In this document: in pieces, positions 18,363 to 26,356 of the stretch
Numbering within the stretch: the first letter of the stretch is position 1
Layout of the letters: every line of letters starts with the position of its first letter
NCBI RefSeq assembly: GCF_001613065.1
Contig: NZ_BDBQ01000037.1
Location: 62,001 to 126,000 of the forward strand
Length of the DNA: 64,000 nucleotides
Direction: 5' to 3'
From: Nocardia miyunensis NBRC 108239
GTDB lineage: Bacteria; Actinomycetota; Actinomycetes; Mycobacteriales; Mycobacteriaceae
Translations under genes and position numbers: made by a program
Notes under the pieces: generated by a model
What the model saw: only the letters and a program-made list of their open reading frames with translations
What the model was told of the DNA's origin: nothing
Databases searched by the model: none

Positions 18363-19040
18363 TCAGGAAATGGCTCGGGGCGAAGCGTCGACCGAGGCGG
18401 TCAGCAGGGCGAACACCGCGTCGAGTTGATCGCGTGCCTGGTCGATCTCGGCCGCCCGGCCCGCGATGTGGTGCAGCAGGGCGCGCTGGAAGATTCCGTC
18501 GATGGCGACATAGACGGTGCCGGACGCCAGGGGTGATTCGGTGCCGGAGAGTTCGCAGTAGCGCGAGACCACCCGCCAGATCATCTCCTCGCGGCGGGCT
18601 TCGATATCGAGGACGTCGTCGCGGAAGGAGTCGTCGAACAGGCTCTGGTTGCGCAGGTCGTACCACAGCCGATGGACCGCGGCGTCGGCCGCCAGCGTGC
18701 CGAAGAAGGTCGCGGCGAACTCGGTGCGCAGGCCCTGGGCGGTCTCGGCCGAGGCGACGACCTCGTCGTATCGGGTGACGCAGACCGCCTCGTACTGGCG
18801 TACGGCGTGCGCGATCAGGTCGAGCTTGTCGGTGAAGTAGTAGTGCAGCACGCCGTGTGAGTACTCGGAGTTCTGCGCGATCTCGCGCAGGCTGGTTCGC
18901 GCGTAGCCGAGTTCGGCCAGCGTGTGCAGGGTCGCCCTGGCCAGTTCGGTACGCCGCGCCTGGAACTTGTCGCGGGCGCGTTCTGCCACACGGGCTTTGG
19001 GGTCGGCGACCTGCGTCACGTCGAGTCCTGTCGGGTTCAC
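18363..19040 (-). CDS. TetR/AcrR family transcriptional regulator
   Basis: Repressor-type regulator of 225 residues. The N-terminal helix-turn-helix is visible in ARATLHTLAELGYARTSLRE and the recognition segment SHGVLHYYFTDKLDLI, followed by a helical ligand-binding domain. GTG 19040 was chosen; the frame is also open to 19121, but starting there would place the coding region over the upstream palindromes. It is divergent from the SDR gene, and three palindromes with identical spacing lie between them, strongly suggesting autoregulation and control of the SDR operon. The ligand is probably an acyl-CoA or related substrate of that operon (inference). Confidence 0.92.
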   Translation of the reverse strand: MNPTGLDVTQVADPKARVAERARDKFQARRTELARATLHTLAELGYARTSLREIAQNSEYSHGVLHYYFTDKLDLIAHAVRQYEAVCVTRYDEVVASAETAQGLRTEFAATFFGTLAADAAVHRLWYDLRNQSLFDDSFRDDVLDIEARREEMIWRVVSRYCELSGTESPLASGTVYVAIDGIFQRALLHHIAGRAAEIDQARDQLDAVFALLTASVDASPRAIS

Positions 19041-19085
19041 GTCATGTCTGTGCTCCGAGTGTAGCGGTACGGGCAGGGCTGGCCT

Positions 19086-19143
19086 TTGACGAGCGTCCAA
19101 AGAACTCTTGACGAGTGTCAAAGAAAGTCTTGACGATTGTCAA
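19086..19143. promoter_or_regulatory. triple TTGAC-N4-GTCAA operator, 22-bp phased
   Basis: Three inverted repeats start at 19086, 19108 and 19130: TTGAC-GAGC-GTCcAA (one inserted base), TTGAC-GAGT-GTCAA and TTGAC-GATT-GTCAA. The exact 22-bp period puts them on one face of the helix. They sit between the TetR start (19040) and the SDR start (19242), the expected place for a TetR operator array. Confidence 0.8.
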
Positions 19144-19241
19144 GATTTCCACCTACTGTGGCCTGCGACACACCACGGCTGTGTCTCACATCGCACTCGC
19201 AAGTTCTCCACGCTTGCGAATCTCAACGAAGAGGTATCGAT

Positions 19242-20045
19242 ATGACGAGCTACAACCTGGCCGGACGTTGCGCACTGGTGACCGGCGGGGCGCAGGGCCT
19301 GGGCGCGGGGATGGCGCAGGCGCTGGCGGCGGCGGGCGCCTCGGTGGCGATCGGCGATGTCAACGTCGAGGGCGGTCAGCAGGCCGTCGAGGAACTGCGC
19401 GAGACCGGCGCGAAGGCCGAATTCGTGGGTTTCGATGTCACCGACGACGCCGGATGGGAGTCGGCGGTCACCACGACGGTGCAGGCCCTGGGCGGACTGG
19501 ACATCGTCGTCAACAACGCGGGGATCGAGGTCACGAATCTGCTGGTCGATCTCGACCCCGTCGCGACGTCGAAGATGCTGCAGGTCAATCTGCTCGGTAC
19601 AGCCCTGGGTATCAAGCACGCCTTCCGTGCCATGCGTCCCGGCGGCGCGGCCGGGAGCGGCGGAGCCGTGGTCAACATCGCATCGGTCGCCGCGACGATC
19701 GCGTTCCCGGGCATCGGCATGTACTCGGCGACCAAGTCCGGCATCGACCGCCTGACCAGGGTTGCCGCGGCCGAATCCGGCAAACTCGGGTACGGGGTGC
19801 GGGTCAACTGCATCTATCCGGCGCTGACCCCGACCGCCATGGGCAACAAGCTCGCCGTCGACTGCGCCGAACTCGGTCTGTTCCCCTCCCCGGAGGCCGC
19901 GGCGCTGGCGGTCGCCGAGCTGACCCCGCTCGGCCGCCTCGGCCAGATCGACGACATGGCCGACGCCGTGGTCTTCCTCGCCTCGGACGCGGCGAAATTC
20001 ATCACCGGCGCGGGCCTGCCCGTCGACGGCGGCATGGGCATGTAG
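19242..20045 (+). CDS. short-chain dehydrogenase/reductase (SDR)
   Basis: NAD(P)-dependent alcohol/ketone oxidoreductase of 267 residues. It has the Rossmann motif TGGAQGLGAGMA, the NNAG motif, catalytic Ser in NIASVAA, catalytic YSATK (Tyr and Lys) and the C-terminal FITGAGLPVDGG. ATG 19242 gives the normal N-terminus MTSYNLAGRCALVTGG. First gene of a three-gene operon with a saccharopine-dehydrogenase-like protein and an acyl-CoA ligase. The ligase suggests activation and oxidation of a carboxylic acid such as a terpenoid, sterol fragment or fatty acid (inference). Likely repressed by the divergent TetR. Confidence 0.94.
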   Translation: MTSYNLAGRCALVTGGAQGLGAGMAQALAAAGASVAIGDVNVEGGQQAVEELRETGAKAEFVGFDVTDDAGWESAVTTTVQALGGLDIVVNNAGIEVTNLLVDLDPVATSKMLQVNLLGTALGIKHAFRAMRPGGAAGSGGAVVNIASVAATIAFPGIGMYSATKSGIDRLTRVAAAESGKLGYGVRVNCIYPALTPTAMGNKLAVDCAELGLFPSPEAAALAVAELTPLGRLGQIDDMADAVVFLASDAAKFITGAGLPVDGGMGM

Positions 20046-20107
20046 CCCGGTAATTCCCTTTCATCGCAACAACTTTCACCGACAGCCGATTTTCGAGGAG
20101 TTCAGCC

Positions 20108-21235
20108 ATGCCCACCGACAAGCGCGTCGTCGTCTACGGAGCCTCCGGCTACACCGGTCGTCTCATCTGTGAGTACCTGCGCGAGTACAACATTCCGTTC
20201 CTGGCCGCCGGGCGCGACCACGGGCGCGTCAAGGCCGCGGTCGACGCCGTGCCCGGTATCGACACCGTCGAGCACGAGATCGTCGAGGTCGAGCACACCA
20301 CCGCGGCGCTGACCGAGGCGTTCCGGGGTGCGGGCGTCGTGCTCAACACCGTCGGGCCCTTCGCCCGCTACGGTCACGAGGTCGTGCAGGCCTGCCTGGA
20401 GATCGGGGCCCACTACACCGACACCAACGGCGAGCAGAACTGGATGATCGACGTCGAGGCCCGGTACGGCGCCGACTTCGCTTCGCGCGGACTGCTTCTC
20501 ACGCCCGGCCTGGCGCAGATGTACTCGATCGGCGAGATCGCCGCGAACATCTGCCTGGAGAACCCGGGCCTGGACACCCTCGACATCCAGGTGTTCTGGA
20601 AGGGTCATCCCACCGTCGCCTCGACCAACACCATCCTCACCAACGCGGCCTTCGCCAAGGCGTACTACCTCGAGCAGAACGAGTACGTCGAATGGCCGCC
20701 CGAGGAGGGGCTCTACACGGTCAGCGTGCCCGGACAGCACGAACTCGGCCTGGCGCTGCCCTGGGGCGGCACCTCGCATCCGGTGTGGTTCAAGAACGAT
20801 CCGCGCGTCGCCAACGCCCGCGCGCTGGGCGGGGTGTTCAATCGTCCACTGATGCAGGGTGTTCCGGTGCTGGTGGCCGCGGCGTTGCAGCAGATGGAAG
20901 GCAAGTCCGAAGAGGAGAAGTACCGCATCATCGACGAGCAGTCGGCCGCGATCCGCAGCGAGATGCCCCCGCGGGAGAACCCCCGGATCAACACCTCACT
21001 GGACTCGGTGTACGCCTCGGGTCCACTCGGGCGCGCGCACTGCGTGATTCACGGCAACTGCAACTACAAGCAGACCGCTTTGCTCAACGCGCACGCCGCG
21101 GCCGCACTGGTGCAGGGCCCGCCGCGTCGCGTCGGATTCGCTTCCAGCTGCCAGGCTTTCGGGCACCGCGAACTGCTCGGCACGCTGCGCGCGTTCGGCC
21201 TCGTGCTGGATCCCATTGTCACCGTTCACCATTGA
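20108..21235 (+). CDS. saccharopine dehydrogenase-like NAD(P)-binding protein
   Basis: 375 residues with an N-terminal Rossmann motif VVVYGASGYTGRLICEYL and the family block VVLNTVGPFARYGHEVVQACLE-like sequence (NTVGPFARYG is seen), followed by HYTDTNGEQ. Relatives are saccharopine-dehydrogenase/trans-acting enoyl reductase proteins, but the C-terminal half (from about residue 160) is specific to a subfamily whose substrate I do not know. ATG 20108 has GAGGAG about 9 bp upstream. It lies between the SDR and the ligase, with 62 bp and 8 bp gaps, and should be co-transcribed. Reductase activity on a ligase product is plausible but inferred. Confidence 0.83.
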   Translation: MPTDKRVVVYGASGYTGRLICEYLREYNIPFLAAGRDHGRVKAAVDAVPGIDTVEHEIVEVEHTTAALTEAFRGAGVVLNTVGPFARYGHEVVQACLEIGAHYTDTNGEQNWMIDVEARYGADFASRGLLLTPGLAQMYSIGEIAANICLENPGLDTLDIQVFWKGHPTVASTNTILTNAAFAKAYYLEQNEYVEWPPEEGLYTVSVPGQHELGLALPWGGTSHPVWFKNDPRVANARALGGVFNRPLMQGVPVLVAAALQQMEGKSEEEKYRIIDEQSAAIRSEMPPRENPRINTSLDSVYASGPLGRAHCVIHGNCNYKQTALLNAHAAAALVQGPPRRVGFASSCQAFGHRELLGTLRAFGLVLDPIVTVHH

Positions 21236-21243
21236 GGTCGACG

Positions 21244-22788
21244 ATGCGTCTCGCGGATTATCTCGACAAAGGCGCGTCGCTCGGTCGCGAGGCGCCCTGC
21301 CTCACGACCGGCGGCGTGAGCGCCACCTACGGCGAGGTCCAGGATCGATCCGCTCGCATCGCCGGTGCGCTCCAGCGCACCGGCATCGCGGCGGGCGATC
21401 GGGTGGCGGTGCTGGCGGCCAACGACCCCCTCGCACTCACCTGCGTATTCGGCATATCGCGGGCGGGTGCGGTGTGGTGCCCGGTCAATCCTCGCAACGA
21501 GGCCGAGGAGAACCGGCAGTTGTTCGACCTGTTCGGGTGTCGGCTGCTGTTCTTCCAGGAGAAGTTCGCCGGGCTCGTCGACCGGATCCGCGGTGATCTG
21601 CCACGCCTGGAATGGCTCGTCTGCCTCGACGGTGACGTCGAGTGGGCGACGCCCTTCGAGGACTGGCTGGCCGAGCATCCCGGAGAGCCGGACGAGTCGC
21701 GCCGCCCCGAGGGCGGCCTGTGCATGCTGGCCGGCACCGGCGGCACCACCGGGCGGCCGAAGGGCGTGCGGCTCACCGAGATCAACATGATGACCTCGAC
21801 CGCGCTCGCGCTGATGAGCTATCCGTTCGGCGATCGGCCCAGGTATCTCGCGCTCGCGCCGCTGACCCATTCGGCGGGCGTGCTGAGCTTCCCGATCCTG
21901 AGCCTCGGCGGTGAGGTGGTGATCATGCCCGCGCCCGACATCGGGGAATTCCTGGCGTTGGTCGAGCGGCATCGCATCACGCACGCCTTCCTGCCGCCGA
22001 CGGTCATCTACGGCGTGCTGGACCATCCGGATCTCGACCACCGCGACCTGAGTTCGCTGCGATGTCTCTGGTACGGGGCGGCACCGATGTCGCCGACCCG
22101 ATTGCGGGAGGCGCTACAGCGGATCGGACCCGTCCTGGGCCAGCTGTTCGGACAGACCGAGGCGCCGAATATGATCGCCACGCTGGCGCCGGCCGATCAC
22201 TTCCGCCCGGACGGGTCTGTGGCGGTCGAGCGGCTCGGCTCGGCCGGTCGGCCGACGCCGCTGACCACGGTCGCCATCATGGACCAGCGGGGCGCACTGC
22301 TCGCCCGGGGTGAGCGCGGCGAGATCGTCGTGCGCGGACCGCTGGTGATGGACGGCTATCACGAAAATCCTGATGCGACAGCCGAAGTCAGCGCCTTCGG
22401 GTGGCATCACACGGGTGATATCGGCTATCTGGACGAGGAGGGTCTGCTGTTCGTCGTCGATCGTGCCAAGGACATGATCATCACCGGCGGGTTCAATGTC
22501 TACTCCGCGGAGGTGGAACAAGCCCTGCTCGCGCATCCCGCGGTGAAGGATTCGGCGGTCGTCGGGCTCCCCGATCCCAAGTGGGGTGAGCGGGTCACCG
22601 CAGCGGTCGAACTGCGGGTCGGCCAGCAGGTCGAGAGTGCGGAGATCATCGCGTTCGTCAAGGAACGAATCGGAAGTGTGAAGGCGCCCAAGGATATCGA
22701 GATCTGGACCGAGCTGCCCCGCAGCAAGGTCGGCAAGATTCTCAAGGGTGAGGTCCGGGCGACGATGCGGGACAAGTACGCGATCTGA
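21244..22788 (+). CDS. acyl-CoA synthetase (AMP-forming)
   Basis: Activates a carboxylic acid to acyl-CoA through an acyl-AMP intermediate; 514 residues. The P-loop-like motif is AGTGGTTGRPKGVRLT, followed by GQTEAPNMIA, the hinge region YHTGDIGYLDEEG-like sequence (HTGDIGYLDEEG seen), DRAKDMIITGGFNVYSAEVE and the catalytic Lys in PRSKVGKILKGE. ATG 21244 lies 8 bp after the preceding stop. It is last in the TetR-controlled operon and is followed by a strong hairpin terminator. Substrate class cannot be fixed; the medium-length fatty-acid or aromatic/steroid acid ligase groups are all possible. Confidence 0.93.
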   Translation: MRLADYLDKGASLGREAPCLTTGGVSATYGEVQDRSARIAGALQRTGIAAGDRVAVLAANDPLALTCVFGISRAGAVWCPVNPRNEAEENRQLFDLFGCRLLFFQEKFAGLVDRIRGDLPRLEWLVCLDGDVEWATPFEDWLAEHPGEPDESRRPEGGLCMLAGTGGTTGRPKGVRLTEINMMTSTALALMSYPFGDRPRYLALAPLTHSAGVLSFPILSLGGEVVIMPAPDIGEFLALVERHRITHAFLPPTVIYGVLDHPDLDHRDLSSLRCLWYGAAPMSPTRLREALQRIGPVLGQLFGQTEAPNMIATLAPADHFRPDGSVAVERLGSAGRPTPLTTVAIMDQRGALLARGERGEIVVRGPLVMDGYHENPDATAEVSAFGWHHTGDIGYLDEEGLLFVVDRAKDMIITGGFNVYSAEVEQALLAHPAVKDSAVVGLPDPKWGERVTAAVELRVGQQVESAEIIAFVKERIGSVKAPKDIEIWTELPRSKVGKILKGEVRATMRDKYAI

Positions 22789-22812
22789 GCCCGCCCCAGG
22801 TCGGAGTCCATC

Positions 22813-22853
22813 GATTACGGTGCGGGCAAGATTACGCTGCCCGCACCGTAATC
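22813..22853 (+). terminator. intrinsic terminator hairpin after the ligase gene
   Basis: GATTACGGTGCGGGCA at 22813-22828 pairs perfectly with TGCCCGCACCGTAATC at 22838-22853: a 16-bp stem and 9-nt loop, 25 bp after the ligase stop. Only a weak T run (CTTCTA) follows. Confidence 0.75.
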
Positions 22854-23024
22854 GCTTCTACGCCAACATGTTATGTCGAGATGGACTGTGATCCGTTGTG
22901 CCGCCGTATCGTTTGAGATGCGCCTCGCCGGCGGCGCGAATCCTGGTACATCTCGGCCACCGTGGGTGCGGCCGTACCGTTTGCCGTGCCCCGCGTTGCG
23001 CCGATGGGTGGAAAGGCGGGGAAG

Positions 23025-23378
23025 ATGCTCCGAAACACCCTGTTCACAGTGCGGCGTGCGGTGGCTGTCGTCGCCCTCCCGGTGGCCGCGACCGCCGTGT
23101 TCGCCGGGATCGCCTCGGCCGACACCGGGCCGGTGGCCGCGCCGGTCGCGGGTATTCCGCTCCAGAGCGAGGACACCGCGACGAATCCGAATGCCGCGAT
23201 CCCCGACCCGGTCCTGAACGGCGCGTCCCTGGGCGGCTCGGTCGGTTCCGCGATCGGGTCGGCCGTCGGCCTGGCGACGGGCTCGGTGACCGGCTCGGCC
23301 GGATCCGCCCTGGGCACCGTGATCGGCGCTCTGGTCGGCGCGACGAACCCGGGGATAGTTCCGCAGGTCCTGCCTTGA
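23025..23378 (+). CDS. small secreted Gly/Ser/Ala-rich protein
   Basis: 118 residues. A signal peptide is clear: TVRRAVAVVALPVAATAVFAG followed by ASADTG, giving a mature protein of about 85 residues. The mature part has a Gly/Ser/Ala-rich stretch with alternating small residues (GSVGSAIGSAVGLATG), similar to a glycine-zipper and possibly membrane-interacting. AAAGG at 23013-23017 supports ATG 23025; ATG 23004 in frame lacks a site. No Cys is present. Function unknown; such proteins are common in Nocardia and mycobacteria. Confidence 0.65.
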   Translation: MLRNTLFTVRRAVAVVALPVAATAVFAGIASADTGPVAAPVAGIPLQSEDTATNPNAAIPDPVLNGASLGGSVGSAIGSAVGLATGSVTGSAGSALGTVIGALVGATNPGIVPQVLP

Positions 23379-23533
23379 GGTAGTTGCTGGTGGCAGCCGA
23401 AAACCGTTGATCAATACAGTGTTTCGCCGACATGCTCGCGTCGAGGGTGATGCTGGAGCCGGTGCCGGTGTCAGCGGCCCGGCGCCGTGATCGGCGATCC
23501 ACGCGGTCCGAAACTGTTGTCCATCAGTGCATT

Positions 23534-24187
23534 TCACTGGTGTGCGGGGCCGCGCAGCGCCACCGCAGGCACCAATCGGGGTACCGGTGGCAGCGGTGCG
23601 GATTCGGCGGACGCGCGGAACGCCTCGATCATGTGGGCGGCGAAACGGCGGGAGGCCGCGAGGCGCGCGGCGGGCGTAGTCGCGTGAATTCCGTTGTTGG
23701 CCATGATCATCAGGATCAGGTCGTCCAGCACGACGTCGGGCCGCAGTCGGCCGCTGTCCCTGGCGCGGCCGAGCAACTCGGCCGCGCCGGTCAGCGAGGC
23801 CGTGCGGATGGCGGCGAAGTCCATCGCATGCGGAAATGTGGACATGAAGGCCGCGGTGAAGCCGTGATCGCGGGCCTGTAGTTCGCAGAGTTTCTCGATC
23901 GCGCCGCACAAGCCGAGCCATGGATCGGGGTCGGCGAGTCCTTCGTCGACGATGGACCGGCAGGCGAGCATCTGATCGGTGAACGCCTCGGCGATCAGCA
24001 TCTCCTTGGTCGGGAAATGGCGGTAGACCGTGGCGGGGCCGACGTCGGCGCGGCGGGCGATCTCCCGGATCGGCACGTCCAGGCCGTCGGTGACGAATAT
24101 CGAGCGGGCCGCGTCGAGGATGCGTTCGCGGTTGTCCCGGGCGTCCGATCGCAGGTTGTGAGGCAAATGGGCGGTCACCGCTCTCAC
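23534..24187 (-). CDS. TetR/AcrR family transcriptional regulator
   Basis: 217-residue regulator. DNA-binding helices are visible in ARDNRERILDAARSIFVTDG, VPIREIARRADVGPATVYRHF and KEMLIAEAF; the remainder is the helical ligand domain, ending with a Pro-rich tail. GTG 24187 is the only start that keeps the pre-helix residues. The divergent neighbour is a quinone oxidoreductase, and a perfect 8-4-8 palindrome lies 9 bp upstream of this start, so repression of both genes by this protein is very likely (inference). Confidence 0.92.
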   Translation of the reverse strand: MRAVTAHLPHNLRSDARDNRERILDAARSIFVTDGLDVPIREIARRADVGPATVYRHFPTKEMLIAEAFTDQMLACRSIVDEGLADPDPWLGLCGAIEKLCELQARDHGFTAAFMSTFPHAMDFAAIRTASLTGAAELLGRARDSGRLRPDVVLDDLILMIMANNGIHATTPAARLAASRRFAAHMIEAFRASAESAPLPPVPRLVPAVALRGPAHQ

Positions 24188-24195
24188 TTTAGCTA

Positions 24196-24215
24196 AACGG
24201 ACGGGGGCGTCCGTT
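24196..24215. promoter_or_regulatory. perfect TetR-type operator palindrome
   Basis: AACGGACG (24196-24203) and CGTCCGTT (24208-24215) flank GGGG, a perfect 8+4+8 inverted repeat. It lies between the TetR start (24187) and the divergent oxidoreductase start (24262). Spacing and symmetry fit a TetR dimer site. Confidence 0.8.
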
Positions 24216-24261
24216 ACGGTCCCACTGGTCGGTTCCGGTCGAGGAGAATACGGAGAAATCA

Positions 24262-25230
24262 GTGCTCGCTGTGGTGGTCGAAGAGTTCGGAAGTCCCGAT
24301 GGTCTGGCGGTGGTCGACCTGCCCGACCCGAGTCCGGGCGGCGGGCAGGTGTCGATCGCGACCGAGGCGATCGGTGTCGGCGGTGTCGACGCGCTGATCC
24401 GCAGCGGTGCGTTGGGCGACTACGGATTCGCCTCCGGTCACATCCTCGGCAGCGAGGTCGCGGGTACCGTGACCGCCGTCGGCGAGGGCGTCGACACCGC
24501 CTGGGTGGGGCGGCGGGTGTGGGCGTTCACCGGCACGGGCGGCGGGTACGCCGAACAAGCCCTCAGCTCTGCCGCGACCCTCATCCCGCTGCCGGACGCC
24601 TTGTCGGCCGCCGACGCGGTGACGCTCGGCACTTCGGGAATTGTGGCCCATTTCGCTTTGCGCCATGCGCATTTCGCGCGCGGCGAGTCGGTATTGGTGC
24701 GCGGTGCGGCCGGAGGTATCGGCGTCATGGCGGTCCAGTTCGCGGCCCGGGCCGGTGCGCGTGCGGTGGCGGTCACGACCTCCTCGGCCGAGCGCGGCGA
24801 TCGTCTGCGCGCACTCGGCGCGACGCATGTGCTGGACCGAAGCGGCCGGGGCCCGGCCGACGCTCCGGCGGGATACGACGTCATCATCGACATCGTCGCC
24901 GGACCCGATCTGCCCGCGTTCTTCAGCAGACTCGAGCCGAACGGCCGCATGGTCGCCGTCGGCGCGATGGGCGGCTGGCCACCGGCGGACTTCGGCAAGG
25001 AGATGGTCGCGGCCTTCCAGAAGTCGATGTCCTTCGCCACCTTCAGCGCCGACACCGTCCCCATGCCCGAGCGGCAGGCCGTCACCGCCGAGATCTTCGC
25101 CGACGCCGCTCGGGGAGAGTTGAAATCGATTGTGCACGAGATACTTTCGCTCGACCAGGCGGCACAGGCCCATCAGCGGATGGACGACGGAGAGGTCTTC
25201 GGCCGGATAGTGCTCACCCCGACGCGGTGA
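24262..25230 (+). CDS. NADPH:quinone oxidoreductase, zinc-less MDR family
   Basis: Predicted NADPH-dependent reductase of quinones or enones, 322 residues. The GroES-like N-terminal part (residues 1-110) lacks the zinc-binding Cys pattern of true alcohol dehydrogenases. It is followed by VLVRGAAGGIGVMAVQFAARAG, the Rossmann nucleotide motif. GTG 24262 has GGAGAA about 7 bp upstream. The divergent TetR and the palindrome at 24196-24215 imply ligand-inducible expression, a common arrangement for electrophile detoxification. The substrate is not known. Confidence 0.9.
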   Translation: MLAVVVEEFGSPDGLAVVDLPDPSPGGGQVSIATEAIGVGGVDALIRSGALGDYGFASGHILGSEVAGTVTAVGEGVDTAWVGRRVWAFTGTGGGYAEQALSSAATLIPLPDALSAADAVTLGTSGIVAHFALRHAHFARGESVLVRGAAGGIGVMAVQFAARAGARAVAVTTSSAERGDRLRALGATHVLDRSGRGPADAPAGYDVIIDIVAGPDLPAFFSRLEPNGRMVAVGAMGGWPPADFGKEMVAAFQKSMSFATFSADTVPMPERQAVTAEIFADAARGELKSIVHEILSLDQAAQAHQRMDDGEVFGRIVLTPTR

Positions 25231-25400
25231 GGGGCGATCCACCCGGGCGCGCGGCCGCGCGGGATGTGGCGTTACCGTGAGACACGACGCTCGTTTCCAC
25301 CAGTGTGCGGTGTGGCGTCCGAGGCCGGAGGGGGCCCGGACACCGGACGTGGTTCTTGCAGCCTGGACATCAGCCGATCGGGTGAAAAGGGGAGCAGCTC

Positions 25401-26318
25401 ATGACCGAGGAAGTCCGCGGAGCCGAGATCGGTGCTCCGATCGTCACGGCCGCCGATGGGTCCGTCGTGTCGTACGAGGCGGTGGCGTGGGCGGCCGCCG
25501 ACGCGGCGCTGCACGGATGCCCGCTGGATGTGCTGACCTCGGTGGGATTCGAGGTGGCGTACGGGCCCGGGGCATTCGTGACCGCGGAGGTGGTCGAGCA
25601 GATGCGCGGCGGCGGTGAGCAGATCGTGGCCGAGGCGGCGCGGATCGCGGCGGAGGTGACCGCCGCGAACCCCGTCGAAATCCACCGGGAGGTGACGTTC
25701 GATCCCATCATCGCCGTTCTGATCGCACGATCGCGAGGCGCGCGCGCCGTGGTGGTCGGCAGCCGGGGCCGGGGCGCGATCCAGCGCGCACTGCTCGGTT
25801 CGGTGAGCTGGGCCATGATTCACCACGCGCACTGCCCGGTCGTGGTGGTGAGCGGGACCGCGGGCAGCGACGCGGTCTCCGCGCACAAGCCGGTTCTCGT
25901 CGGTGTCGACGGGAGTGAGCAGAATGTGGCCGCCGTCGCGATCGCGTTCGAGGAGGCGGCGCGACGGCGCGTGGAACTCACCGCACTGCGGTGCTGGAGT
26001 GATTCGAGTGGCGGCGAATTTCCCCTCGGCGCATGGGATGACGTGCGGGACAAGGAGTTCGCTCGGCTGAGCGAAGATCTCGCCGTGCACCGCGAGCGTC
26101 ATCCCGACGTTCCGGTGCGCAGTATCGTCCTGCGCGATCAGCCCGCGCGCGCCCTGCTGGCCGAATCCGATAACGCGCAGTTGGTGGTGGTCGGCAGCCG
26201 CGGCCGAGGCGGATTCACCGGGATGCTGCTCGGATCGACCAGCCGGGCGCTGGTGCAGTCGGTCGAATGCCCGATCATGGTCGCCCGCGAGCCCGGTGTC
26301 GCGAGCCCGGCCGAGTAG
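25401..26318 (+). CDS. tandem universal stress protein (UspA x2)
   Basis: 305 residues with two UspA domains, about 1-150 and 158-300. Each ends with an ATP-binding motif of the G2xG9xGS type: GSRGRGAIQRALLGS in the first and GSRGRGGFTGMLLGSTS in the second, so both repeats should bind nucleotide. ATG 25401 follows AAGGGGAG. Tandem Usp proteins of this length are widespread in mycobacteria and Nocardia, where several respond to hypoxia. I saw no clear DosR-type box in the 170 bp upstream, so regulation is not assigned. Confidence 0.93.
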   Translation: MTEEVRGAEIGAPIVTAADGSVVSYEAVAWAAADAALHGCPLDVLTSVGFEVAYGPGAFVTAEVVEQMRGGGEQIVAEAARIAAEVTAANPVEIHREVTFDPIIAVLIARSRGARAVVVGSRGRGAIQRALLGSVSWAMIHHAHCPVVVVSGTAGSDAVSAHKPVLVGVDGSEQNVAAVAIAFEEAARRRVELTALRCWSDSSGGEFPLGAWDDVRDKEFARLSEDLAVHRERHPDVPVRSIVLRDQPARALLAESDNAQLVVVGSRGRGGFTGMLLGSTSRALVQSVECPIMVAREPGVASPAE

Positions 26319-26356
26319 GTGTCGTGCTCCCCCGGGCTTCACCCGGTCGGCCGAGG

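Noticed and set aside
25231..25400. DosR-type hypoxia box before the tandem UspA gene
   Set aside because: No GGGACT-AGTCCC-like palindrome could be found; only a GC palindrome at 25249-25262.
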